Shown: positions 6,017 to 14,800, numbered from the stretch's first letter. The stretch: DNA of 14,826 nt from Thermoplasmatota archaeon (GCA_030600725.1 JAUVLN010000020.1:1-14826), one strand, 5' to 3'. The notes: a model not told the origin generated them from the letters alone. Numbers and translations: made by a program.

Positions 6017-8467
6017 TTGATAGAGGATGCTCGAGGTGATCGGCTGAGGAAGCGAAGGTACTCCTTTTCAGGTTTCATCAGGGGCCCTGAAAGTGGAGTG
6101 CTCCTCGTTGTATCATTGCTTTTCATTCTGGTTCTTGGCGGAATAGGGGCCTCTTCATTGAACCCCGGGACGAGGACGGCCTCCGCCAACTGCAACAGCT
6201 GCCATTCCAGCTCCTATTATCAGACGGTAGAGGTCAAGTCTGTTGACGCTCCAAATACGATCAATAAGGGCGATACCGTCAATGTAACCGCACTTGTTGA
6301 GGTGACGGCCTCCCACTCTCAAGCCGCATGGACCGGCTTCAAGATGACGGCATCGATCGCGTCATTGAACGGGAAGACCTCCGTTCCCTCCGCACAGGTT
6401 CTGAACAACCAGGTTGTATCCGGAAGCTCATCGCCCTACACCTGGCAGAATACCTTCAAGTTCTCTGTGAAGGGGGTCGCGGGAGGGGCTGAAACACTGA
6501 GGGTCACGGCATCGATGGACCCCTATCATAGATCCCCACCCGTCAGCGATTCCAGGACGGATACCACGGAGGTGATCGTATCCAACTACCCCCCTGAGCT
6601 GACCGGTGCTTCCGTTACGCCTTCCTCCGGGGACACGAATACGCCATTCACATATCAGGTAACCTACAGCGATCCCGAGGGGGACGCGCCAGGTTATATC
6701 ACATTGACCGTCGATGGGGTAGATACTTACCCCATGACGCTGGAGGATGGCGTCGCCGACTCTTACGATACGGGCGAGGTGTTCACAGTATCGGATATCA
6801 TCCTTGAGGACGGGGTGCACACCTATCATTTTCTGACCTCGGACGGGGAGGAGAGTGCAAGGCTTCCCGGGTCGGGGAGGCTGACGGGGCCGGATGTTGT
6901 CATTGCCAACAGGGCCCCGATACTGTGGGACGGCAAGGTTACCCCGACGGGAGGATTCCCCACCGACGATTACCGCTTCAGCGTGATATACACCGACGAG
7001 GACAACGATCCGCCTGTCGGTGATGTTGTGATGTATCTCGATGACTATCCTTCCGCCATAGCCATGGAGCTGGATATCGACGCTCCTTCCTATCATCAGG
7101 ATGGTAATTTCGCCAACGGGGAGAGGTACAGAACGATAATGAAAGTGGATGCGGGGGACCACAGCTTCAGGTTCAATGCGACCGATGGGGATTATTTCTC
7201 CGATACGGGACCCATCCACGGGCCCGTGGTCAGCACGGAACCCGTGCTCATCGCGGAACTGAGCCTACCCCTGGAGGGGGGCAGCTTCTACACCGATGAG
7301 GCGATATGGCTTTCCGGCGGATACCGTTCCAACATCGAGATGGATGACGTGACATTTGGATGGTACTCTAACCTATCGGGATTTTTGGGATGGGGATCAA
7401 ACCTGAATTCTACCCTGGAGGAGGGGTCGCATATGATAAGCATGGAGGCCTCCACGGTAGAGCATTCCCTTTCGGATACGGATACGGCGAACGTCACCGT
7501 GCTCACCCCGTTACCTCCCTACGAGATCAACGGATCATACCCCCTTGATGACCCCGTTATTGATGAACTGGATGAGATCGGGTTCTCGCTGGATATCTTC
7601 TACAGGGAGGATATATCGCTGGGGATACGGTGGATGGTCGACTCCGTCGAGAAGGCAAGCGGCATTGAGGGGTTCACATACAGTACATCCTACAACGATT
7701 CCGGCACCCATGAGATCTCCGTTATCGTACACGAGGGGGACCTCCTGGTATACGAGAGGACCTGGTTGTTGGAGGTCATCAACACACCCGCTCCGATAAT
7801 CGAGATCGGCTACGTCCCAGCTGACCTGGGGGATTATTACCTCAACGACACGATCCGGATAATAATGCCCCTTGCAGATCTGCTCGATAGAGACCTGAGC
7901 ACGGAATGGTATATCGATGGGGTGGAGAAAGGGCATACCGGTTTAACATGGGATCTCCTCCTGGATCAGGGGAAGAAGGCTGATATCGGAGCCCATTCCG
8001 TCACGGTGATCGTTCGGAATGCAGATGGTTTCGAGCTCACCTACACGCTTACATACACCGTGAAAGAACGACCAGTGATCCCTGACGGTGACGATGACAA
8101 ACCGGATGAGATACAGGTGGATGAGGGGGGAGATGAGGGATTGGACCTGGGCCTCGGCCCCATCTCCAAGGAGTGGCCCGGATATCTGATAGTTGTCGGG
8201 GGGATCATCGCCACCATACTCGGGATGGTCTATGGCGTCTTCGTCCTTGTGAGAAAGGACGAAAGATCCACTCCTCCAGTTCCCACACATAGCCTTTTCA
8301 ACAGGGGGCACGGCCCCCGACATCATGATCGCGATGATCGGGGCGAGGGGGATATGATCGCCCCCGATCCCGATCTGGAACAGGGCATGGTAAAAACAGG
8401 CAATCTAGATACCGGTTATAATTCGCCAGATGTAAACGATGAGTACGATTCGGAGGGGCCGAATTGA
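6017..8467 (+). CDS. Membrane-anchored mono-haem c ectodomain protein with PKD/Ig-like repeats
   Basis: 816 residues. A basic N terminus precedes a membrane segment (residues 28-46), then comes a single haem-c attachment motif C59-x-x-C62-H63 (CNSCHSSSYY) and a beta-rich domain (about 65-195). Two related PKD/Ig-like units follow (about 192-300 and 300-405; each has PP/AP, then VTP, then YSDPEGD or YTDEDND), then further Ig-like domains to about 690, an acidic linker, a second membrane helix (about 722-745) and a 70-residue polar tail with an HH/Asp-rich patch. A long ectodomain carries the haem at its membrane-proximal N-terminal end. The TTG 6017 start is tentative: AGGGAG is only three bases upstream, but no in-frame ATG precedes the first membrane segment. 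It is first in an operon with a cytochrome b/c protein and a CcsA-like protein. Inference: electron carrier or receptor outside the membrane; the haem is predicted from the motif only. Confidence 0.85.
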   Translation: MIEDARGDRLRKRRYSFSGFIRGPESGVLLVVSLLFILVLGGIGASSLNPGTRTASANCNSCHSSSYYQTVEVKSVDAPNTINKGDTVNVTALVEVTASHSQAAWTGFKMTASIASLNGKTSVPSAQVLNNQVVSGSSSPYTWQNTFKFSVKGVAGGAETLRVTASMDPYHRSPPVSDSRTDTTEVIVSNYPPELTGASVTPSSGDTNTPFTYQVTYSDPEGDAPGYITLTVDGVDTYPMTLEDGVADSYDTGEVFTVSDIILEDGVHTYHFLTSDGEESARLPGSGRLTGPDVVIANRAPILWDGKVTPTGGFPTDDYRFSVIYTDEDNDPPVGDVVMYLDDYPSAIAMELDIDAPSYHQDGNFANGERYRTIMKVDAGDHSFRFNATDGDYFSDTGPIHGPVVSTEPVLIAELSLPLEGGSFYTDEAIWLSGGYRSNIEMDDVTFGWYSNLSGFLGWGSNLNSTLEEGSHMISMEASTVEHSLSDTDTANVTVLTPLPPYEINGSYPLDDPVIDELDEIGFSLDIFYREDISLGIRWMVDSVEKASGIEGFTYSTSYNDSGTHEISVIVHEGDLLVYERTWLLEVINTPAPIIEIGYVPADLGDYYLNDTIRIIMPLADLLDRDLSTEWYIDGVEKGHTGLTWDLLLDQGKKADIGAHSVTVIVRNADGFELTYTLTYTVKERPVIPDGDDDKPDEIQVDEGGDEGLDLGLGPISKEWPGYLIVVGGIIATILGMVYGVFVLVRKDERSTPPVPTHSLFNRGHGPRHHDRDDRGEGDMIAPDPDLEQGMVKTGNLDTGYNSPDVNDEYDSEGPN

Positions 8468-9714
8468 GGGCCCGTTTTTATCTGTTTTCCGCGGTTCTTA
8501 TTTCGTTATCGTTAATGATGACGATGACAGCACCTACCACTCTTGCGGATGAATGCGACGACTGTCATTCCTCTTCAGATCCAAATCCAAGCGGTGGATA
8601 CGCCTATTATGAACCCGTTCTTTCGCTGGTGCACGATCCCTTCTATCCACCCGACTCCGACGTGAGGATCAGGGTCTGGATATCCTATCCGGACGATTAT
8701 TCGGTGAAGGATGTATCCGGCTCCCTGTCGATATCGGGTTCCAACCTCGAGCTTACAAGCGGAGGGGAGGGGACAGGGGAAGAGGGTGCTGACGGGGGAC
8801 AGGGCCTCTGCTGGGACCTGCGATCCTCTGCGGAGGGAGAGTGTAACATAACGGTGGAGATATCATTCGAGGTATTCTTCGAACATGAGAGCCCCGGCTC
8901 CAAGGATTCCGGGAAGTATACGGAGACACTCCAGGGGACCATCGTGATCGCCGACCTTGCACTCAGGGCGTCACCGGGGACGGTGATCCTTTCCAATGTA
9001 GGGGAGGTCGGTTCCATTCAGCTTTCAGCGGATGAGGATGTGGAGGATATCTCCGTTGAGCTCTCCTCGAGCCTCAAGGGTTTGGTGGATATCTCACTGG
9101 GCAGTACATCGCTTTCATCCGGTGGTTCGGCCGTTGTGGACCTTGAGCTGCTCTCTCTGAACGATACAACTGGACACATCTTCATCTACTGGAAGGAGGA
9201 CGGAGAGCTGAAACAGCAGAAGGTGATCATCCGTATCCTCTCACTCGAGGGGGGCGAGAAGAGCACCGATATCTACCTGATCATAGGGCAGATCACCGGG
9301 GGGGCGGCCTTCATTCTGCTACTGATCGAATATTTCACGGGCGGGTCCGGGATGCTCAAGAAATGGTCCAACAGGGTGTTCAATACTGCCAGGAAACGGA
9401 TCGCCTTCCACTGCGCCCTTTCATTCGAGGTGCTGATACTGTCCGTATTCCATTTCTCCACATTGATATACGGCCCTTACCGGGAGCTGATCTGGATCTG
9501 GGAGGTCGTTCTGGGCGAGATGGCGTTCCTTGTTATGATAATAATATCCATCAACGGCATATTCCAGAAACGGATGATCGGATGGTGGGGGTACCAGAAC
9601 TGGAGAAGGGTCCACGCCTGGGGGACGTATCTAACGACGTTCCTGCTTGGCATACACATAATATTCAACGGCTCCCATTTTGCGTGGCTCCGGGACCTGC
9701 TGGGGATGAGGTGA
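8464..9714 (+). CDS. Mono-haem c protein fused to a four-helix bis-haem b membrane domain (ferric reductase/cytochrome b561-like)
   Basis: 416 residues. A signal peptide (about 5-28) is followed directly by C31-x-x-C34-H35 (CDDCHSSSDP), a beta-sandwich ectodomain (about 45-265) and four membrane helices (about 270-290, 312-334, 344-366 and 385-402). Two helices each hold paired histidines 13 residues apart, H316/H330 and H384/H398, the pattern that ligates two stacked b haems in ferric-reductase/NOX-type domains; the WRRVHAW...IHIIFNGSHF end also resembles cytochrome b561-like or DUF4405 domains. No flavin or NAD domain follows, so electrons must come from a quinone or another protein. TTG 8464 overlaps the preceding stop (TTGA) and has GGAGGGG at 8452-8458. 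Inference: transfers electrons across the membrane to its own c haem and perhaps on to the partner haem protein. Family placement is moderate; the fold pattern is clear. Confidence 0.85.
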   Translation: MRARFYLFSAVLISLSLMMTMTAPTTLADECDDCHSSSDPNPSGGYAYYEPVLSLVHDPFYPPDSDVRIRVWISYPDDYSVKDVSGSLSISGSNLELTSGGEGTGEEGADGGQGLCWDLRSSAEGECNITVEISFEVFFEHESPGSKDSGKYTETLQGTIVIADLALRASPGTVILSNVGEVGSIQLSADEDVEDISVELSSSLKGLVDISLGSTSLSSGGSAVVDLELLSLNDTTGHIFIYWKEDGELKQQKVIIRILSLEGGEKSTDIYLIIGQITGGAAFILLLIEYFTGGSGMLKKWSNRVFNTARKRIAFHCALSFEVLILSVFHFSTLIYGPYRELIWIWEVVLGEMAFLVMIIISINGIFQKRMIGWWGYQNWRRVHAWGTYLTTFLLGIHIIFNGSHFAWLRDLLGMR

Positions 9715-9720
9715 TCGAGT

Positions 9721-10140
9721 ATGGCGCATGAGCTGGAATCGATCTGGATACTGATCCACCCGCCCCTTGCCATACTGGGATATGCGTTCACCTTCCTTGC
9801 CCTTAAAAAGGCGGTACAGCTCGTGAGGAAGGGAGAGAAGGACCGGGAGGTCAGGGTAACGGATCTAAGGATCTCCATGACGCTTGCATTTGCCCTGACC
9901 TTCCTGGGCCTGGTTACGGGGATGATATGGGCGTGGATGGCCTGGGGGAGCCCATGGAGCTGGGATCCCAAGGAGACGGCAACCCTGTTCATCTTCATCG
10001 CATTGACCGCGACCTACCTCATCAACATCCTGAAAAAACCCGTTCTCTGGCAGATGATCGGGTTGATAATAACATCCGTCTGCATTCTCATAACGGTGGC
10101 GATCTCCTTTCTGGATATCGGACTGCATTCTTTTGGGTAA
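9721..10140 (+). CDS. Compact CcsA/CcmC-like WWD haem-handling protein
   Basis: 139 residues, four membrane helices (about 7-29, 51-73, 84-104 and 110-131). It carries the hallmark tryptophan-rich WWD segment (WAWMAWGSPWSWDPKET, residues 70-86), an N-terminal conserved His in HPPLAILGYA (H13) and a C-terminal one in LHSFG (H136). By the positive-inside rule (RKGEKDREVR loop and KKP loop inside) both histidines and the WWD segment fall on the outer face, as in CcsA, where they present haem for attachment to apocytochrome c. Typical CcsA is about 300 residues and CcmC about 240; this is only the C-terminal core (Cytochrom_C_asm), without the extra N-terminal helices. ATG 9721 is supported by GAGGTGATC six bases or so upstream. 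Third gene of the haem operon, so it probably loads the two CxxCH sites encoded by the upstream genes; a CcsB/Ccs1 partner is not in the window. Confidence 0.88.
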   Translation: MAHELESIWILIHPPLAILGYAFTFLALKKAVQLVRKGEKDREVRVTDLRISMTLAFALTFLGLVTGMIWAWMAWGSPWSWDPKETATLFIFIALTATYLINILKKPVLWQMIGLIITSVCILITVAISFLDIGLHSFG

Positions 10141-10174
10141 TTCGGTCTCCAATCCACTCTTGTACCGGAAATAG

Positions 10175-10181
10175 TTATAAA
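10175..10181 (+). promoter_or_regulatory. Strong TATA box for the NosD-type surface protein
   Basis: TTATAAA preceded by a purine-rich BRE-like GGAAATAG is a near-ideal archaeal promoter. Transcription would begin near 10204, giving a leader of about 17 bases that contains AGGAGATC (10208-10215), whose GGAG ends eight bases before ATG 10221. It shows that the surface protein is transcribed separately from the haem cassette. Confidence 0.7.
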
Positions 10182-10220
10182 CGATAACTACTGCTCTTTC
10201 ATCTGGCAGGAGATCGAAGT

Positions 10221-13200
10221 ATGTACAGCAAGGGTTACTTTGCCATTTGCATCTTGATGTTACTCCTTCTTTCTTCTCTTGCTGGCACAGACTCTTTTTC
10301 AACCTCTCATTCTGAAGATACGGATGGTTTTGACAGTTGGATGCCATCTCGTGGAAACTCGACCATTTATGGTGGGCTCCACCTCAACTCGGATCAAACA
10401 ATAGAAGATGAAGCGGCATCTCGTGGTTGGCCAGGGAACGGTTCTGAATCAGATCCATTTCTTATCGAGAACACTACCTTCAATGGCAAAGGCAACAGCT
10501 ACGCCCTCAAGATGCAGGCAACCACATATAACGTTACGATTCGAAATTGTACATTCTGGAATGCAACATTGAGTTCCACTTACTGGGAGGACTTGGCCGC
10601 TCTTTCACTTAAATATTCGATTAATATCCGGGTGGAGAACTGCAGTTTTTACGGAAATTATCAGGGAGTATATATTATGGGGGAGAGGAACACTCTGAGC
10701 AATTGCACCATATACGAAAACCGTGGTTTCGGAATTACAATCAGTGATCCATATGGGAGATATTCAGAAGGAAACCTGATTTCCAACAACACGATCAGGG
10801 ATAACGAATATCATGGGATCAGATGCGGAGATGATCACAATCGTATCATCGGAAATCTAATCGTCAATGACACGATCGACCTCGATTACTGGCACACCCA
10901 CACTCTTGGATTGGCAAAAAGCGAAAATTATCTCGAAGGAAACATGATATATAACGGGTCGATCAACACTTACGGGAGAAACGCAACGCTTGTGAACAAT
11001 TCAATAATCTCAACAGGTCCCGGAATTAGGTTGATCCCTCATTACTATTCATATAGGGGATTCAAGACCCTGTCAAACCTATACTCGAACGCCTTGATAG
11101 GGTGTTATATCTCCCTTGACCTCTACTGGTATAGTGCTAAATACCTCCTTGATATCAGCGAGAACAATACGATCGACGGGAAACCGGTGTATTACAGACA
11201 AGGGGAAGACCTAACGGGAACTACCATCCCCTCGGATGGAGGGGAGGTTATAATGATCCAATGTGTAAATGGCACCGTTTCAGATCTGAAAATTCGATCG
11301 GGTGGCGCGTATGTGATCGAAACCACTGGCTTTTCCATTGACAACTGCACCTTTGACCATCCGTCCTTCGGGGTCTACACATGGGAATGTCAGAACCTTC
11401 TGATTGCTGACAACTTGTTCGATACCGTCTGGGAGCCCCTGGAGAATGTGGATCTCTTATCCTTCTATTTTGATCTCTTCAACGATATTTCGGATTATAA
11501 ATTATGGATAGGGGGTTCGAACAATCATCTATATCGAAACAGTCTGAAAAATTCCAGTATACTACTGCTGAATCCTGATAGGAGACAATATATCGACCAG
11601 ACTAACAAGGTAAATGGAAAAAAAGTGTATTATTACTTCGATGAACAGCTGGAAGGCCCAATATCTTCTGGAGATGGTGGTCAGATCATCCTGAGCAAGA
11701 TATCGAACGCAGTTATTTCCAACCAGGAATTCACCCATTCGACCCTTCCGATAGATCTCTACCAGAGTGACAACGTGATGATCAGCAACTGCTCCTTCGA
11801 CAATATCACACGGTCAGCCATCCACCTCAATGATGTGCATAACACGATCATCTCCATTGAACGGTCGAACTTCACAGACTGTTTGATCGGTATCGATCTT
11901 TACGATTCAAAGGTGACGGTGATAGAGGAGTGCATCTTCAGGAGATGCCCGGGTTCAGCTATAGTGGCACCTTACAGAACCTTGATCAGGAACAATATCT
12001 TCGTGAAAAATGCCCAGGGAATCATCCACTCGACCTTCGATACCTACGAGGGGTACAATACGATAACCGACAATATCTTCCTGGACACGGAATCCTATGC
12101 CCTCGTGATGAGAGGACACGACAATCTGATCTACAACAACACTTTCATCAACAACAACTGGAGGTGGGAGGAGCTGGGCAATTATGACAAACAGGCCATT
12201 GTCACTTACGGTCACACGATGTTCTATGACGACCTATCCCGAACCGGGAACTACTGGTCAGATCATTTCTCGAAGGATCTCAACGAGGATGACAGATACG
12301 ATGATCCTTACATGATAATTGCAAGCGTTGTCGATCGATATCCACTGACCTATTCCCCGCATCTGCCCTCACTGAGCCTATCCGGGTTCGGAACGAATAT
12401 GGAGATCCTGTTCAACTGGTCGTGGAATGTGGAGGTCAAATGGCCAATGGTTGCCACATATATTATCCTCTACCGGAACGTATCCGACAACTTCAGCCCC
12501 ATTACAAGCTTCAGACCAGAAAAGGATGGGGGGCAGGACAACAACCCACCATCCCTGGATGAGATGGGATATTTCGTTCGTATCCATGCGACCGCAGTAA
12601 CAGGATATTACAATATCCCGGGCCCCAGGAGCAACATCATAAACTGTTCCATGGATGTAACGAAACCCCATCTCAGGATCATATCCCCGGTCGAAGATCT
12701 GGTTCAGTATGAAAATGAGGTCCTTTTCCAGTGGGAAGGGTGGGATAACAAGAGCGGATTGACCCATTTCGAGATCCGCCTGGACGGTGGAGAATGGGAG
12801 GATGTGGGCCTATCCACGTCGCGATCATACACCGATCTGAGCGATGGCCATCACTCATTCAGCGTTGGGTGCTGGGACCATGCTACCAACTACATTGCCA
12901 TGTCCGCTCACATCACGATCGATAGATCCGGCCCTGATATCGAAATATATTCCCCGCGGGAAGGGGCCTACATCGACGAAACGGCTGTAACCCTGAAATG
13001 CCGGATCATCGATAGGGACACCCCGATATCACTGATCAATATCTATCTTGACGGAGAATTGTACTGGAACATGAAGGATTGGTCCAACATCCTGATCGGC
13101 CCTCTCTCGGAAGGAGATCATTACATTACCGTTGAGGCGTTCGATGAGTTTGGGAACATGAACCGGGAGACGAACTACTTCACGGTGGACCTCACCAAAC

Positions 13201-14378
13201 CGAATATAAATATCGAATCGCCGTATGAGGGCGAGATCCTACTCGAGGATGCCGTGGAGATCACATGGACTGTGCCTGAAAGCGAGAGGCCGAACAAGGG
13301 GTATTCCATTCGTCTTGATGAGGGAACGTGGTACCAGGTCGTGGATGGAGAAAACTTTACATTTGGGATGCTCACCGAAGGGCACCACACGGTCGAGGTG
13401 AGTGTGAAGGATCTCGCGGGCAATACGAATTATAGTGTGGTCAACTTCTGGGTTCAGCTAACCCCGATAACACTCGACATCCAGAAGCCCCTGGAGGGAT
13501 CGTTTCTCAACAACGATACCGTTCATGTGAGTTGGATCTCTGAGATCGTCATCCCCTCGGCTTACTACCTTGTCAGGCTTGACGATTCCGGATGGATCGA
13601 GGTGTGGAATTCCCACCATATCCTCACGAACCTCTCTGATGGGGACCATTCGATATCTATCATCATGACAGATGGGGTGAGGGACCATGCCTATGGGATC
13701 GTTAACTTCACGGTTGACACATCCCCGCCCAAATTGACCGGGATACACCCGACCGGGGACGATGTGGAGGTCACATCCGGGATATGGGTCATATTTGATG
13801 AGCCGATCTATCCCGGATCCCTGGATATATACGTCCTTTCGGTCCCGGGTGAGATCGAGAGGGATGGGGAGAGGTATGTCCACATCAGGCACTTTAACCT
13901 GCGATATGCAGTCACCTATCAGGTCACTATCAGGTGCCGGGATCTCCTTGGAAACGAGATGATGCCCATCATGTGGACCTTCAAGACGGTGGATCGATGC
14001 TGGATCCGCGGTGAGGTTCTGAATATGGACCTCACACCAATCTCCGGGGTTGAGATATCGGTGGACGGCAAATTGGCAGGTAAGACGGAAAAGGACGGAA
14101 CCTACCTCGTGGAAACCACTTCGGGAGAACACACCATAGTTCTGAGGTTCAACGATTGGGAGAAAACGATCGAACTTGGCTCGATCGATCCGGGAGATAC
14201 TTTCAACGTTCCAACGATCATGATGGAGGGGGGGGAAGGGGAGGATAGCGACGACAACAGGGCCCTTCTCGTGATCATCATGAATATCCTGGCCCTGATC
14301 ATACTGTTGATCGTGACCATCATCCTCATTGCGAGGGTGAGGAGATACAGGGAACTATCTATTGAAGATGAGGAGTGA
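10221..14378 (+). CDS. Giant surface protein: NosD-type beta-helix, Ig-like repeats and C-terminal anchor
   Basis: 1385 residues. A signal peptide (about 5-25) is followed by a right-handed parallel beta-helix region (about 50-705) with many N-x-x-I/F and NCTF/NCSF-type rungs. It contains two copies of the NosD-associated segment (N-x-I/V-x-GKPVYY or GKKVYY, then DGG-x-V/I-I) and the closing GNYWSDHF...DDPY...YPL. Then come an FN3-like domain (about 718-805) and four Ig-like units of about 85-90 residues, beginning near 810, 903, 992 and 1081. They are spaced by linkers such as DRSGPD and DLTKPN. An SbsA-type Ig domain (about 1170-1258), a carboxypeptidase-regulatory-like domain (about 1261-1340: IRGEVLNMDLTPISGVEISV), a membrane helix (about 1346-1371) and an acidic cytoplasmic tail complete it. 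NosD-like folds bind carbohydrates or act as structural surface proteins in archaea; no catalytic site was seen. ATG 10221 has AGGAGATC upstream. Confidence 0.9.
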   Translation: MYSKGYFAICILMLLLLSSLAGTDSFSTSHSEDTDGFDSWMPSRGNSTIYGGLHLNSDQTIEDEAASRGWPGNGSESDPFLIENTTFNGKGNSYALKMQATTYNVTIRNCTFWNATLSSTYWEDLAALSLKYSINIRVENCSFYGNYQGVYIMGERNTLSNCTIYENRGFGITISDPYGRYSEGNLISNNTIRDNEYHGIRCGDDHNRIIGNLIVNDTIDLDYWHTHTLGLAKSENYLEGNMIYNGSINTYGRNATLVNNSIISTGPGIRLIPHYYSYRGFKTLSNLYSNALIGCYISLDLYWYSAKYLLDISENNTIDGKPVYYRQGEDLTGTTIPSDGGEVIMIQCVNGTVSDLKIRSGGAYVIETTGFSIDNCTFDHPSFGVYTWECQNLLIADNLFDTVWEPLENVDLLSFYFDLFNDISDYKLWIGGSNNHLYRNSLKNSSILLLNPDRRQYIDQTNKVNGKKVYYYFDEQLEGPISSGDGGQIILSKISNAVISNQEFTHSTLPIDLYQSDNVMISNCSFDNITRSAIHLNDVHNTIISIERSNFTDCLIGIDLYDSKVTVIEECIFRRCPGSAIVAPYRTLIRNNIFVKNAQGIIHSTFDTYEGYNTITDNIFLDTESYALVMRGHDNLIYNNTFINNNWRWEELGNYDKQAIVTYGHTMFYDDLSRTGNYWSDHFSKDLNEDDRYDDPYMIIASVVDRYPLTYSPHLPSLSLSGFGTNMEILFNWSWNVEVKWPMVATYIILYRNVSDNFSPITSFRPEKDGGQDNNPPSLDEMGYFVRIHATAVTGYYNIPGPRSNIINCSMDVTKPHLRIISPVEDLVQYENEVLFQWEGWDNKSGLTHFEIRLDGGEWEDVGLSTSRSYTDLSDGHHSFSVGCWDHATNYIAMSAHITIDRSGPDIEIYSPREGAYIDETAVTLKCRIIDRDTPISLINIYLDGELYWNMKDWSNILIGPLSEGDHYITVEAFDEFGNMNRETNYFTVDLTKPNINIESPYEGEILLEDAVEITWTVPESERPNKGYSIRLDEGTWYQVVDGENFTFGMLTEGHHTVEVSVKDLAGNTNYSVVNFWVQLTPITLDIQKPLEGSFLNNDTVHVSWISEIVIPSAYYLVRLDDSGWIEVWNSHHILTNLSDGDHSISIIMTDGVRDHAYGIVNFTVDTSPPKLTGIHPTGDDVEVTSGIWVIFDEPIYPGSLDIYVLSVPGEIERDGERYVHIRHFNLRYAVTYQVTIRCRDLLGNEMMPIMWTFKTVDRCWIRGEVLNMDLTPISGVEISVDGKLAGKTEKDGTYLVETTSGEHTIVLRFNDWEKTIELGSIDPGDTFNVPTIMMEGGEGEDSDDNRALLVIIMNILALIILLIVTIILIARVRRYRELSIEDEE

Positions 14379-14380
14379 TA

Positions 14381-14800
14381 TCATATCATTCCGGCCCGTT
14401 TCCTCTCTATCATTATCTTCTCTATCATCTCTATTCTGCCAACGGTGTCCCCGTGGCCGAAACCTGCGCACTTCGTGTGGACCATCAACCTTCCATCGGG
14501 CATCAGAAGAAACGGATATGTGGCACAGGTATAGGGCCAATCCGGGTACACCGAGCAGACGTTGTCCCCTTTCAACAGGGGACACCGACCCTCGATCTGA
14601 AAGAACGGATGGGTCCGCCCGGTATCGGGATCCTCCTCCAGGCGGTCCGTTCGGAAGCGGTCGAACCTTGGGTCCTCCATCATCCTCCGGTACTCGTACC
14701 AGGTGAGGTTGATCCTCCATCCGGTCTTGCAGCACCAGGAGCATCTTATGCACTCCCACCTCTCCCCATCCTCCAGCTCCCTCCACTCCTCCTTGATCAC
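14381..14800 (-). CDS. YkgJ-type cysteine-cluster protein (putative Zn/Fe-chelating)
   Basis: The product has the CxxCxxCC signature of the YkgJ family: C17-x2-C20-x2-C23-C24, then GRCPLL (C73), C82 in NVCSVYP, C92 in YTCATYPF and C111, eight conserved cysteines in total. The family is predicted to bind a metal, probably iron-sulfur or zinc; its biochemical role is not established. 139 residues is at the short end of the normal range. The GTG 14800 start is uncertain: the frame remains open to the window edge with acidic/basic residues and there is no ideal ribosome binding site, so the true N terminus may lie outside. The gene ends two bases from the stop of the convergent surface-protein gene. 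Nothing ties it to the haem cassette. Confidence 0.88.
   Translation of the reverse strand: MIKEEWRELEDGERWECIRCSWCCKTGWRINLTWYEYRRMMEDPRFDRFRTDRLEEDPDTGRTHPFFQIEGRCPLLKGDNVCSVYPDWPYTCATYPFLLMPDGRLMVHTKCAGFGHGDTVGRIEMIEKIMIERKRAGMI

Noticed and set aside
6428..7219. Minus-strand open frame of 263 codons
   Set aside because: It is antisense to the haem-c ectodomain protein, whose frame has signal, haem motif and Ig-like repeats.
6188..8580. Multi-haem cytochromes
   Set aside because: Only one CxxCH was found in each of the two proteins, so nanowire-type multi-haem proteins are not supported.
13458..14132. Minus-strand open frame of 224 codons
   Set aside because: It is antisense to the Ig-like part of the giant surface protein and has no features of its own.
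14200..14378. Archaeosortase-type C-terminal sorting signal in the giant surface proteins
   Set aside because: The C-terminal helices lack a PGF-like motif and are followed by sizeable polar tails, so they look like ordinary membrane anchors.
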